Assembly: GCA_035222895.1 (NCBI GenBank)
Contig: JAVYIG010000631.1
Span: 62,001 to 126,000, forward strand
Source: Strongylocentrotus droebachiensis
Taxonomy: Eukaryota; Echinodermata; Echinoidea; Camarodonta; Strongylocentrotidae
Direction of reading: 5' to 3'
Length of the DNA: 64,000 bases
Shown: piece after piece, positions 44,931 through 56,710 of the stretch
Layout of the letters: each line of letters opens with the position of its first letter
Numbering within the stretch: the first letter of the stretch is position 1
The notes under the pieces: model-generated
Databases searched by the model: none
What the model was told of the DNA's origin: nothing
The model's input: the letters and a program-made list of their open reading frames with translations, nothing else
Made by a program: the position numbers and the translations under genes

Positions 44931-45299
44931 CACAGAATATTTTTTTGGTGGTGATGATGCATATTTTTTGCCCCTCCCCCATCCCAAACTGCTATCGGCG
45001 CGCCTGCACTATCACACACCAGACTGAGGATACGGTTTTCTAATTTTTATTTGATCACATTATTGCATGCCGATGATTTCACAATCTTAGCAAGTCAAAG
45101 GAAGACATGCAAATATCCCTAGATACCCTACTATATACTTATTTTAATGACAGAGATCTCAATATTAATACATCGAAATAGTCAAGATATGGTTTGACCC
45201 CAACAAATTGCAACAAAAAGTTTGTCAACGGTTTCTAGTAGTATTTGACCTCAGGAAGGAATAACATACTAAAAGTATACCAAAATCGAAGGTTCAGAA

Positions 45300-45655
45300 A
45301 GCTGTTAATTTCAAGATGGCGTCCAAGATGGCCGCCGATACATATGATGGCCATAAATCACTTATTATCCATCCTAGAGACATAATTTTGGTGTCTATCC
45401 CATGGTTACGGGGGTCAGAGAATCCATCGAGACAAGTAAGAATGGTTTGTAATTGTCTAGGAAACCCCAAAATCGAAGAAGGTGTCCAAAATGGCCGCCA
45501 TAACATAACAATGGCCATTAGTCACTTATTATCCATCCGAGAGACATAATTGGGGTGTCTATGCTATTGTTTTCGGGGTCATAGAATCCATTAGGATAAG
45601 TTAGAACGTTAAGCAGTGCTTCAGGAAACCACGAAATCCAATATGGCGTCCAAAG
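45300..45655. repeat. tandem repeat, about 170-bp unit, CAAAATGGCCGCC type
   Basis: Two units share ATGGCCGCC, CACTTATTATCCATCC, GAGACATAATT, GGTGTCTAT and AGGAAACC; a third starts at about 45650. Confidence 0.75.
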
Positions 45656-45851
45656 GGCCACAAAACCACTAAGATTTCTCAATAGAGAGCGCACTTTATA
45701 ACCAGGAAATGTACTTATAATGTTTCTCTCTCACCCTTATGGTGTCACCCCCCAGAAAAAGGGTGAATTCAACTATTGACAGGTCATTACACTGAGGGAG
45801 TGGCCGAGGAGGGGGGGGGGGGGGGGAGTGATAAAGACAAAATAACAACTT

Positions 45852-46028
45852 TTTTTTTTTTTTTTTTTTTTAAATGTTTTTTATTGGGTACTCAAAAATA
45901 ACATAAAAGCCAACTGGCTATTTACAATCATGTACAGGAATGTGAAATGACAAAAATATCATATAGTCCAATACAACTCAAATATAAACTTTTAAAATGG
46001 AGGCTTAACTTGCCATATTTGGCTGCAA
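45852..46028 (-). mobile_element. short retroposed sequence with poly-A and 15-bp TSD
   Basis: Read on the minus strand, about 150 bp end in CCCAATAAAAAACATTT and a poly-A of about 20. The insert is flanked by perfect copies of ACAAAATAACAACTT (45837-45851, 46029-46043). This is the mark of LINE-driven insertion: either a severely 5'-truncated LINE or a processed transcript. The source is not recognised. Confidence 0.88.
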
Positions 46029-46262
46029 ACAAAATAACAACTTAATAATAATATCTAGACACACATTCATAATACCTACCATACAATTAAAAATGTTTAA
46101 AACCTCGTATTGTTAATGTCAACTTATAGCGAATACACATGCAGATCTTCATGTTCGTATTTGATGAGGAATGTACTTTAGTAAGGAAAAATCATCTTCT
46201 GCTTCACTATCAAGTGACTCGTTAATATTTGGATTGTTGCACACATCAAGTTGGCAAGGTCC

Positions 46263-46313
46263 ACACACACACACACACACGCACACACACGCACACACAC
46301 ACACACACACACA
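46263..46313. repeat. CA microsatellite
   Basis: About 25 CA units with two G interruptions. Confidence 0.95.
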
Positions 46314-46543
46314 CTATTACATGGTAGTCTGTAACATCTGCAGCCGGTACAACAAGGTGTGCTACAAGCAGTACATAAGTTGCAATGAATCAACTTAAGA
46401 AGATCACTAGGTACAGCCTCCGTATTCAACATCATTGTCCTCTAATTTCCAGCCCCAGTCTGTGACGTCCATGTCTTATAATTCACTCTCCATCCATGCC
46501 ATGACTTGGTAGTATGTTCTCAGGGAGTGGAATTTGTGACTTA

Positions 46544-47461
46544 CACTGTAAAAAATAATTTGTTCATTGGTAATTTTTACGTATTTTGTCCATGTAGAAT
46601 TTACTTGAAAACATTTGTTTTGCCACTTACGCATTAAATTTAAGTCTTGCTAACTCAAACTTTCAATTTAGTAGAACATACGTGGAATATTTAGTAAAAT
46701 CAAATACATAAGAACTTTAAGTAATTTCAGCTTGTATTAATTTAGTAATTTTAACTCAAAATCAGAAATTAAACGAATTACTCAAACAATTTATGTTGAT
46801 TATTCTATCTTTTTAAAGTAAGGACCGATGCAGTGCGTAATAGAAATATTTACATAATTTATGAATATTCATTAAGACCAAATTAAACTCTTTTTTAAAT
46901 AAAACAATTCTTTTTTGTGGTTGAATGAAAATTTAAGGACTTTAAAACATTTACTAATTCATTTAACATGGCTAAGCAAAAACAAGACAATTTTTAATTG
47001 TTACCCAGTTCAAAACAAATCAAAACTTGATATTTCAGGAAATTGTCAACCAATTTTCCTTTTAGGATGCTACGATCAAGTATATATAAAATTTGGAGCC
47101 TTTCAATATGTGTCGAATTGAAGCGTATGTAATAGTTTGTGATGGTGGTAGATATATATATATACGGTTAAATCTTAAATAGAAGTAGTGTTAGTGATTA
47201 GTGGATGTTACTTGTTAGATTAGATGGGTACCAAATCGTGCAATATGTAATCCTATCATAGCTTTTTTTTTAATTATCTAAAATGATTACAATACTTAAA
47301 TTATTTACGTTAATGTAACTCGATTTAACTGAGTAAAAATGTATTCAGCAAAATAAGTAAATTCTACTTAAGATGCCGTAGGTAATATTTACTTAATAAA
47401 AATAAGGCAATTCTTTTCCTCAATTTTATTGAGTTATTTCGACTATTATTTTTTTACAGTG
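46544..47461. mobile_element. TA-flanked MITE, 918 bp
   Basis: Ends CACTGTAAAAAATAAT and its inverse ATTATTTTTTTACAGTG (one extra T), flanked by TA. Both arms hold words such as AAGTAATTT and TTAACTCAA with their reverses. The CACTGT ends and TA flanks recall the foldback element 11699-13105. Confidence 0.8.
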
Positions 47462-48541
47462 TAGGGGCGGAGGTCCCCTAGTACAGAGGCGGCGCACCCG
47501 GAGGGTCAGGGGGGGGGGGCACAGTGCCCCCCACTTTTTCAAGTACCCCCAAAATGCCCCCTTTTACATAGGAAAAGTGCCCCTTTAACTTTGTAAGAAG
47601 CGCCCCTTTTTACACAAAAGTGCCCCTTTTACCTTGATAAGTGCCCCTATTAATTTTTAAAAGTGCCCCCTCCCTTTTCCACCTCTGATATGTGCCCCTT
47701 TTATTTTGACACGTACCGGTACCTCTTATCCCTGACAAGTTTCCTGTTTCCTTTGCAATAAGTGTCTATTTTCCATTCTCATAAGTGCTCTTTTTAATCT
47801 CTAGTAAGTGCCCTTTTTCGGGTACGAGAAGCGCCCATTTCACTTTTGTTAAGCGCCCCCTTCACCTCTGATAATTGCCCTATGTAAATCTTAGAGCTGC
47901 CCCTTTTACTTTGACAATTGCCCCTTTTCCTTTGTAAGAAGTGCCCTTTTCCCTATTAATAACTACCCGTTTTTAACTCGGATAAGCGCACCTTATATTT
48001 TCACATGTGCCCCCCTTTCCTTTCTAATAAGTACCCCTTTTCCTTATGATAAGTGCCCCCATTTAACAAAGAGCTCTTCCCCTTCTCATAAATGCCCCTT
48101 TTCACCTATGAAAATAGTCCTTTTTCATTCTCATACTAGTGCCCCTTTTCATGTCTGGTAAATGACCCTATTCAATTCTGAGAGATACTCGTTTTATTTT
48201 TTACAAGTGCCCCCTTTTCCTCCTGATAAGTGCTCGTTTCATCTCATATGGAAATGTTTGCTTGTATTTGTCTCATAAAAGAAGTTAACCCAAACTGACT
48301 CCCACACGGTGTTGAGTGCTCAGGGGTCACAGGCCACTGGCTTCATCGGGCAGGTAGTTCCATTATGTTAATGGGTAAATTGAAACCCCAAGGACCAACC
48401 AACCAAGCATGAAACTATAAAACCAAAATGCATTTTGTATTCTAACAATTGGAGTACAGAGAATAATAACAGGTGAATGAAATGCATAAACACCACAAAC
48501 ACCTGGAGAGGAAGCATTCATAAATGTGAATACATATAGTT

Positions 48542-49285
48542 GATAAACGACTCCGATGAAACTATTAAACCAAAATGAAATTTGCGTTCTGGCAATTGGA
48601 GTACAAAGAATGATAGCAGGTGAATGAAATGCTTCAACAACACAAACACCTGGGAAGCTATAGGAAGCACCATGAATAATTTAGTTGATAAACGACTCCG
48701 CATGTGGACGTTTGTTGGAGCAGAAAGCAGTGGATTATTAACAACACGAACCCATTTAACAGAATGTCGGAACGTAAATTAAATTTGGCGCGGTTGGAAA
48801 ATGCATCTTTCTACCCTGCGACTTTAATGGTACGATCCAGTAAATTAAAACAGTAAAATGGCTCTTATTTTAAAATTACTCATTAAATAAAACCCAAAAC
48901 TTCAGTGATATCAGATAAACGACTCCGATGAAACTATTAAACCAAAATGAAATTTGCGTTCTGGCAATTGGAGTACAAAGAATGATAGCAGGTGAATGAA
49001 ATGCTTCAACAACACAAACACCTGGGAAGCTATAGGAAGCACCATGAATAATTTAGTTGATAAACGACTCCGCATGTGGACGTTTGTTGGAGCAGAAAGC
49101 AGTGGATTATTAACAACACGAACCCATTTAACAGAATGTCGGAACGTAAATTAAATTTGGCGCGGTTGGAAAATGCATCTTTCTACCCTGCGACTTTAAT
49201 GGTACGATCCAGTAAATTAAAACAGTAAAATGGCTCTTATTTTAAAATTACTCATTAAATAAAACCCAAAACTTCAGTGATATCA
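48542..49285. repeat. 372-bp tandem duplication, copies identical by eye
   Basis: GATAAACGACTCCGATGAAA starts both copies (48542 and 48914), which run to ACTTCAGTGATATCA. A third, diverged version of the first part lies at about 48405-48540. Confidence 0.93.
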
Positions 49286-49902
49286 GAAAAAATATGTTAT
49301 ATCTTACTAATAATTAAAACAGATGTATAAACATTGTGAAAGTGTCGCATTTTACGATAAAAGACACCGATTTAGCGAAGATGACGTCATTAGTGCGCTT
49401 TCATCAGGGAATTCAAGGTCAAAAGGTCAATTCAGACGCTGATAAGTTATTGGTCGAGCCTTTTTGTTTCCTTTATTCCGACAAAATTATACAATCAATC
49501 AAAACAAGTTTAATACCAGAAGAAAGCTAACGATTAGTATTTTCATTAACCGCTTGCCCCAAAGTCGCTTGACCACAGTGAAACGAGTGAGAGCTTGCGA
49601 GAGCGGTCAAAGTGTGATTGAAACTCGCTATTTGCTCTTCTCCAACGCAAAAAGAGACGACATTGTGCTGGATAAATGTATTTTTTCCGACGAAAGTACA
49701 GAAAATTTGCATATGGTCTTTTTATATTATACTTTATGAAATGTTACCCGAGTGACTCCCGGGCGCCCCAATGCTGGAAAGAAACGCACATTTTAGAAAA
49801 CTTCACTTTTTCATGGAAAAATGTTTATTTGTTCTATGCACGCAAGTCAGATTGAGCGGATGATACAACGTTTCCATATGCAATAACACCCCCTTTTATT
49901 TT

Positions 49903-50758
49903 GACACGTGCCCTTTTTCCTTCCTAATAAATGTTCTTTTTCCTTCAAGTGCCTCTTCCCCTTTTCATAAAAGCCCCCTTTCCCCTCCAATAAATGCCTC
50001 TATCAAAATCTGATCGGTGCCCCTTTTCTTTCAACAAATGCACATTTCCTTTTATTATTAGTGCCACTTTTTCATTCTCATAAGTGCCTCTTTCATAATA
50101 TGGTGTGTGCCCCTTTTCATCTCTGATAATTAACCTTTTCGACGATGATACATGCTCCTTTTCCTTTCTTAAAAGGAACCTATCCCTTTTTCATAAATGC
50201 CCCTATCAAAATCTGATGGTTGCCTCTTTTCCGTCGACAAATGCCCATTTTCCATACTCATAAGTGCCTTTTCATCCCTCGTGAGTGCCCCATTTTCACC
50301 CGGGCCTCTGATAATAACCCTTTGTACTTTGACACGTGCCCTTTTTCCTTCCTAATAAATGTTCTTTTTCCTTCAAGTGCCTCTTCCCCTTTTCATAAAA
50401 GCCCCCTTTCCCCTCCAATAAATGCCTCTATCAAAATCTGATCGGTGCCCCTTTTCTTTCAACAAATGCACATTTCCTTTTATTATTAGTGCCACTTTTT
50501 CATTCTCATAAGTGCCTCTTTCATAATATGGTGTGTGCCCCTTTTCATCTCTGATAATTAACCTTTTCGACGATGATACATGCTCCTTTTCCTTTCTTAA
50601 AAGGAACCTATCCCTTTTTCATAAATGCCCCTATCAAAATCTGATGGTTGCCTCTTTTCCGTCGACAAATGCCCATTTTCCATACTCATAAGTGCCTTTT
50701 CATCCCTCGTGAGTGCCCCATTTTCACCCGGGCCTCTGATAATAACCCTTTGTACTTT
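49903..50758. repeat. 428-bp tandem duplication, copies identical by eye
   Basis: Copies start at 49903 and 50331 with GACACGTGCCCTTTTTCC and run through the same GTGCCCC-type units; a third start is at 50759 but soon diverges. Confidence 0.93.
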
Positions 50759-51374
50759 GACACGTGCTCCTTTTATTTTCTAATAAGTGTCTTAACACTT
50801 CGATAAGTATCCCCTATTCCTCTCATCATTAAACGTGCCCCTAATTTCAAGCGACTAAGAGCAATATCTTCCAAAGCTCGCTCGCTACGCTCGCTCACAT
50901 TTATAGATGTCATTATGTTACTTATCAAAGGTCTTTTCAGTCTGCTGTTATGCCGGAGAATGTGCTTGTTTATAACCCAATGAGGATTGGTCTTTTCCTC
51001 TGTATAAGATTTTCGCACTGCGACCTCACAATTCTTACATTTTTTTCCTCGCTCGCAAATGATTTTTCGACCATCACACCCAACTGCAAAGTATGATGCT
51101 TAAGCAATATTTTATACGATGTTTACAGAGAAACAAATATTGAAATCGTCCCTGATAATGTAATCAAATTATAGGGGTATATACCAATGTCTAAAAAATT
51201 GTATATTTTCGGTTTGTAGGTGCCCTTTTTTCTCCAAGAAAGTGCCCTTTTTGTTGGTGCCCCCCCCCCCACTTTGGAAGTCGCTCCGCCGCCTCTGCCC
51301 TAGTAGATAAGCATAGTAGCATACACATGCTTTAGCATTCACGCAAATCAAACACTGGCAAATTATTAATCAAT

Positions 51375-51490
51375 AAAATCTGAGAATGTATATTATTATC
51401 TAGATCTATTAGGAATAAATCATTGTTAAAATAATTCCATAAATTGAGTTTAAAAAAAATTCCAACTATATGAGCGACAGCGTATGAAGA
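51375..51490 (+). mobile_element. 3' end of the second SINE family
   Basis: Reverse of the 44430-44550 sequence: AATCTGAGAATGTA, AATTCCATAAATTGAG and TATGAGCGACAGCG. No tRNA head here. Confidence 0.65.
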
Positions 51491-51785
51491 AATACTTCAG
51501 AGACCATCTTTAAAGTTTCTGCCTTCATCAGAAACTTTCCTTTTCTTCGCAGGTCTCGAAGTCGATGCCTTGTTGGTTGCTATTTCAAACACAGTGCTCA
51601 GAAAGAATATCCTAAATTTATTAGTCGCACACTGTACATCTCATTGAACACGGTGTGAAGCAGTGGCGTAGACAGGTTCGTTCACCTGGGGGGAATAGGG
51701 ACTTTTAGAATGAGTGGACGAGAACACGACGTACGCCGACTGATCATGCGTGTCAACGTACTCAACTGCCCATGTTGACTACAAT

Positions 51786-52088
51786 AGGCCATTTTCGTAA
51801 TGTAACCAAATTTAATGCATACGCCTTTGTAAAGTGCCTCAATACAAATTATTTTATTCACCTGATGAGAATAATAGTATTTCAATAGACAGAATCCGAA
51901 CTGCATACATTAGTTGTTGCCAGGTTGGACAAACCATATGGCTTGACCTACCTAGCAACACTTAATATATGCAGTTGCATTCCGACTATTGAAATACTAT
52001 TAATCCTATCAGGTGAATGAAATAATTTGTATTGAGGCACTTCACAAAGACTTATGCATTACATTTGGTTACATTACGAAAATGGCCT
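51786..52088. mobile_element. AGGCCATTTTCG MITE, nested copy 1
   Basis: A 303-bp element with inverted ends AGGCCATTTTCGTAATGTAA. Comparing with the empty position in the sister element (around 59525, ACTACAATTAGAAATC) shows the exact insert, flanked by AT. Confidence 0.85.
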
Positions 52089-52209
52089 ATTAGAAATCTT
52101 TTAGATTGCACTCGACGATATACATGTATGCAGGAAGTAACACTATGAATTACATGACAGACAAAGAAAGAGGACACAATATACAGTTCCTCATTCTACC
52201 CTCAACAAT

Positions 52210-52512
52210 AGGCCATTTTCTTAATGTAACCAAATGTAATGCATAGGTCTTTGTGAAGTGCCTCAATACAAATTATTTCATTCACCTGATAGGAATAGTA
52301 GTATTTCAATAGTCAGAATGCAGCTGCATATATTAAGTGTTGCTAGGTAGGTCAAGCCATAATGTTTGTCCAACGTGGCAACAACTAATGTATGCAGTTA
52401 GGATTCTGTCTATTGAAATATTATTATTCTTAACAGGTGAATGAAATAGTTTGTATTGAGGCACTTCACAAAGACCTATGCATTAAATTTGGTTACATTA
52501 CGAAAATGGCCT
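52210..52512. mobile_element. AGGCCATTTTCG MITE, nested copy 2
   Basis: A second 303-bp copy in the same host element, with the same inverted ends; the sister element lacks it after CTACCCTCAACAA. Confidence 0.82.
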
Positions 52513-52524
52513 ATTGCTGTGGTA

Positions 52525-52627
52525 GAACATCCCTTCACTGCTCTTATGTAAAAATGTGTAGAACAGGTGAATATGCATGTTACACTTGTTCTACACCTTT
52601 TTACATAGTAGCAGGGAAGGGATGTTC
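52525..52627. repeat. palindromic core of the mariner-type MITE
   Basis: GAACATCCCTTC at the left pairs with GAAGGGATGTTC at the right through about 45-bp arms with few mismatches. The same core is at about 59302-59404. Confidence 0.85.
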
Positions 52628-52987
52628 CTTTGTCTACCTGAGGAACTGTATATTTTATGCGCACGCGGCATATACTAGTATCGTACTAGATTTAGGAAAA
52701 TCAAGGTTGACGCATTCTCGATCGCCGACTGAGACGACGTGACGCATGCGCAGTGCCTTAAAATGACGTCACACGTTGCAGTCAAAGCTGAAAACGTGCA
52801 AATCTAAAAGTCCCTAATGACTGGGCTGCCAACGCTAGTGAGGGCGCGAAGCGCCCGAGCGAGGGAGCGAAGCGACCGAGCGGGGGGAGGGTGTGGGAGG
52901 GGGGTGTCCCCCCTCCCACGGTAGGGAGCTTTTGCAATTTTGAACTTGAAATCGTGCAATCTGATGCATACTTAATGAGGTAAAATA

Positions 52988-53037
52988 ACACACACAAGCG
53001 TGCACGCACACACACACATACACACACACACACATAC
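52988..53037. repeat. CA microsatellite
   Basis: Imperfect CA units with G and T interruptions. Confidence 0.9.
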
Positions 53038-53577
53038 TACGCCTTGAATGGACATACATCGACAAGATCTACACACCGTGGCATACGAATACAGAATGGA
53101 CTGACACGTAGTATTGCATATTGAACCACACTACATATTTATTTATCTCTGTGAATTTTGCTGTTACACCTCTTCAGAAAAAAAAACAATGTCAACTGTG
53201 TACACGCAGGTATAGTCTTTGTTGTCTTGATAGGGGTATGTGGTTATGAATGAAAACAGCCTCTGTGGCCATTTGTGAATAGAACACATAAACAACAAAC
53301 AAATAACGATTAAACTTTGAACAATATGTCTGTTCATTATAAAGCATAATGAATACGTATATACTATGCTTTTTTTTACCTCAACGAAACAGGCATAGTA
53401 TCCATAGATGGATATTGGCTGGCGGCTCATTAACATACAGATACAAAAAACATAAACAGTATCACTATGATCCATGGAGTAACAATACTGCTTTGTAAGT
53501 TTGTGAAGAAATCGGAACCATAACGGCATTGCATCGTTTCAAATTAGGGCATTATTTACTTCTATTTGATCTCAGTC

Positions 53578-53602
53578 TTATAATAGTAATAGTAATAACA
53601 AC

Positions 53603-53634
<32 letters not shown>

Positions 53635-53700
53635 TAATAATAATAATAATAATACAAATAAAAAATAATACTAATACAAATAATAATGCTAATACTAATA
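53578..53700. repeat. AAT microsatellite
   Basis: About 35 imperfect AAT units; lies in the hAT-like element 51661-53974. Confidence 0.92.
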
Positions 53701-53982
53701 GGTTCCTTTTATCTCGCATTTCAAGACATGGTAAATTCACACTGCGCTTTACATGAAACAAACTTCTTTAAAAAATTCAAACTTATGTCTTCATGCATCA
53801 ATCAACATACTTTAAATGAATACAAAACAAAGTGCATCTTAAATAAAACAAAAATAAATAAATAGTTAACAACCTGGGGGGGGGGGGGGATGATTGTACA
53901 TGCCATCTCCCCCCACCTTGTGAGGTGGGGGGGGGGGGATGCATCCCCTCATCCCCCCGTTGTCTACGCCCCTGGTGTGAAG

Positions 53983-55631
53983 GAAAGGGGACTGTCCAGT
54001 TTACGATTAAGATTCATGAGAAAATTCAACGGCGGGAGAAAAGGGTTGTGAGTTTCAAGACACGTATGGCAATTCAAACATATTTCTCGATTTACAACAT
54101 TGTATATTTACAAACGTTACTGCGTGCATGCGGAATCGTTAATGCGAATGCTTCCAAAATGTTCATCTGAACCGATTTGATGACCTCATACCAAAGCTGT
54201 TATTAACTTAAATTTGTTTTAAAGTGTCCTCCTTCAAGATGGAGGGGGAGGGGGGTGACAATGAAATATAAATATATTTTGTTTTAAAGCATTTACGCTG
54301 CAGTAAACCTTTGCAGTAAGCGAAAGAAAGAACAAAACATGACGCAGCAGACGTCAGTACACTACTCAAAAGGCAGGTGTGCGCATGATTGATCAGGCAT
54401 GATCCGCGCAATGCATGATGGACAGGCGTATGAAAGATGACGCCATATTCGAAATGCCTCGACACGGGGGATATAGTATTCACCTTGTCCACGTGAATGA
54501 CGTAACATTCAGCATGGGCACAGAGTGTGCGCAGTGACACTGTCTTGGAAACGGTTGAGGGTAAAACATTGTGCCACAGGGCTACATGAAGGATGGAAGA
54601 AAAGAAAAAGGAGGAGCCGGGCCGGGGGGTGGGGGCGGGAGTTGGTTAAAGAGGTGGAGGAGGGAAGGAAGGACGGAGTAAAGGTCGATAATAAGCTTCT
54701 TTTAGAAGGGAAGAGCCACCAAAAACTCGTCATCCTTTTCTTTGCTCCCCGTCTTTCCTCCAGAAAGCGCGATTTTTTTTTTCCTATGAGGGAATTTGAA
54801 GTGGGGAAATAAGAGAGAAATAAAAGAAAAAGGTAAGAGAAGGATGTCTCCATGTATAGGTCATCAAATTGTCTACAACTCCGGCAACAAAAAAGCCTAC
54901 AACACCCGGTATTCCCAGGCAAATACACCTCCACGGACTTACAGCTTCTACAACAGACCAATCACAGACAATACTTTTTCTACAACAGTCCAATGATATC
55001 GCGTAGCTGCTCTACAACTTATAGAACAGTACAACAGACCAATCACTGCGCTCAATTTCTTCAACTTTCTACAATCTAATTTGCATCTACTTCATATTCA
55101 TGACTTCACGGCGTCCCATTCAAAAAGTTATCGTCGATAACTTTTTAACAAAAGGAGTTAGAAAACTGTATTTTTTGCTCTATTTGATCGCTGTTGGAAG
55201 GATTTCTCACAGCCAGTGAAAGCGGAGGTGAAAATTCACGGTAAACATCTGCCTGATTGAGTGAGTAAATAATAAAACGTGTTTTTATAGCTATTTTGTT
55301 GTGATGCGAGTGAAAGTGGGCGTACGCTGGGCGGGTAGAGGGTAAGTGCTTCCCCGGAGCTCCACCAGTAAATTGTCGCTTCAGCTGCGGCACGTTAAAA
55401 TGACCACTGTTAGAACTCTACACACTTTACTACAGTAAAACACTACAATGAATTCTTTTTACAAATATTTATACTAAGAAATGTATTCTTTGTCGTTCAA
55501 ATTACATTTTTGCTTAGGTTATTCGTTACTACTTTGGTCAAGGAAAGTAAAAATACCAAATAATAGCAAGCTTCCTGACTGGATTTTGATTCAGCATTTG
55601 TTTGACTTTTCTTTCATTTGTTGGCAACAGC
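53983..55631. other. upstream of the transposon-like gene; CTACAAC cluster and hairpin
   Basis: No gene is seen. Between about 54870 and 55075 the word CTACAAC or close forms occurs about seven times. A perfect 12-bp-arm hairpin AAAAAGTTATCG/CGATAACTTTTT lies at 55122-55146. These could belong to the end or promoter of the element encoding the gene that starts at 55632. Confidence 0.4.
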
Positions 55632-56228
55632 ATGGAAGCTCCTCATCCTCATAAGTGCCCTTCATGTCAGTTGGCCTTCTCAACCATGTCTAACCTCATT
55701 AGGCACAAGAAAACCCACATGGATAAGGAGTTTGCGTGCTCAGAATGTGGAAAGCTGTTCACTCTCAAACAGAATCTGGTGAGCCACAAGCGGATACACT
55801 TTTACCCCCAAATACCGCTGTACAAGAGGGGAGTGGCACGGCTGAAGTGCTCAGCGGAGACTGATGAGGTAGCGAAACATCCCCACGTACCAGTTGCTGA
55901 AGAATTCCGGCAGCAAGAGTCAGCGGAAAAGGAGGCGAAGCGATGTGACCATGACTTGTGGCCAGGGAACCTAATCATCTGCTTCGGAAGGTACGCAGGC
56001 CAGACATACAAATGGCTCCTTGAGGAAGATGTTGGATGGGTGTCCAGAGCTCAAATGGCAAAAGGAGAGGCTTCTGGAGTATGCCGGTGATTTCTCCATC
56101 ATCATGGAACTCGTTAACAAGCGATTCGAGGACCAGAGGAAGGACACCCGTACCCCTACCCCCAACCCGGACTTCAAACCAGAAGCAGAATATATATGCT
56201 GATGATGTTGAACTCCTCTCTCTTGCCG
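55632..56228 (+). pseudogene. segment 1: two C2H2 zinc fingers and YAGQTYKWLLEEDVGW block
   Basis: ATG at 55632 follows an acceptor-like GGCAACAG. Residues 7-29 and 35-57 form two standard C2H2 fingers (CPSC...HKKTH; CSECGK...HKRIH). Near residue 117 comes FGRYAGQTYKWLLEEDVGW. After it the frame shifts (+1) to LKWQKERLLEYAGDFSIIME, then again near 56197 to ADDVELLSLA before donor GTGAGT. Confidence 0.75.
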
Positions 56229-56710
56229 GTGAGTTGGTATTCTAGATAATCAATTATAATGATTAATAAACTTGTACAATTTTGTTTTCATTTTTCACCC
56301 ACATTAAATCCTGGATCCATTATATACTAAAAACTCACAATATTATTATTTTTTATAAATGTAATGCTTCCTGGGAGAAATTTCAATTATTTAAAAATAT
56401 TTGTGGCTTATATTTGTCTGACTTGTTTTTCAATACAGATCGATCAATCGATCTTATTTACTGGGTGTAAGCCACAAATATGTTTAAATAATATTATTAT
56501 TGCTTATAATTGTATGCTTTACCATACAAAAAACAAACAAACACTAAAATAGGAAATGTTATCATGATGAACATCTTATACGAACAAGTTCAAGCTACTT
56601 CTTTTCATGTTGAATTTATTTATTTAGGCCTGCTTTTTAAATGTTCCATGCTTCTTTAAAAAAAAAATTAGAGCAAATTCTGCAAGAATCGTAAGTTGCC
56701 GTGGCAACAG

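Larger units (their letters stand above)
47484..51297. mobile_element. hAT-like element, 3.8 kb, GTGCCCC repeats, perfect TSD
   Basis: The ends CAGAGGCGGCGCACCC and GCTCCGCCGCCTCTG (inverted) are flanked by a perfect 8-bp duplication CCCTAGTA (47476-47483, 51298-51305). Both outer parts consist of about 25-28 bp units of the type AAGTGCCCCTTTTCC plus spacer. The middle holds a 372-bp tandem duplication, and the right part a 428-bp one. No transposase. A one-sided relative is at 7174-7470. Confidence 0.88.
51698..52814. mobile_element. Tc1/mariner-type MITE nested in the hAT-like element
   Basis: Ends GGGACTTTTAGA and TCTAAAAGTCCC flanked by TA (51696-51697, 52815-52816). It matches, in reverse, the element at 59062-59608, but is about 570 bp longer because two other MITEs have landed in it. 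Confidence 0.88.
51661..53974. mobile_element. hAT-like element, 2.3 kb, perfect TSD, carrying nested MITEs
   Basis: The ends are those of 5341-6089 (CAGTGGCGTAGACAGG and TTGTCTACGCCCCTG). The flanks are a perfect 8-bp duplication GTGTGAAG (51653-51660, 53975-53982). The sequence GGATGATTGTACATGCCA near the right end is also shared with 5341-6089. Inside are a mariner-like MITE, CA and AAT microsatellites, and no transposase. Confidence 0.9.

Noticed and set aside
47484-51297. CRISPR-like array from the regular GTGCCCC units
   Set aside because: Units diverge freely, spacers are not unique or of fixed length, and the context is an animal genome inside a hAT-like element.
54509-54961. A Cys-rich minus-strand open frame of 150 codons
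   Set aside because: Low-complexity stretches, no family, no splice partners and no start context.
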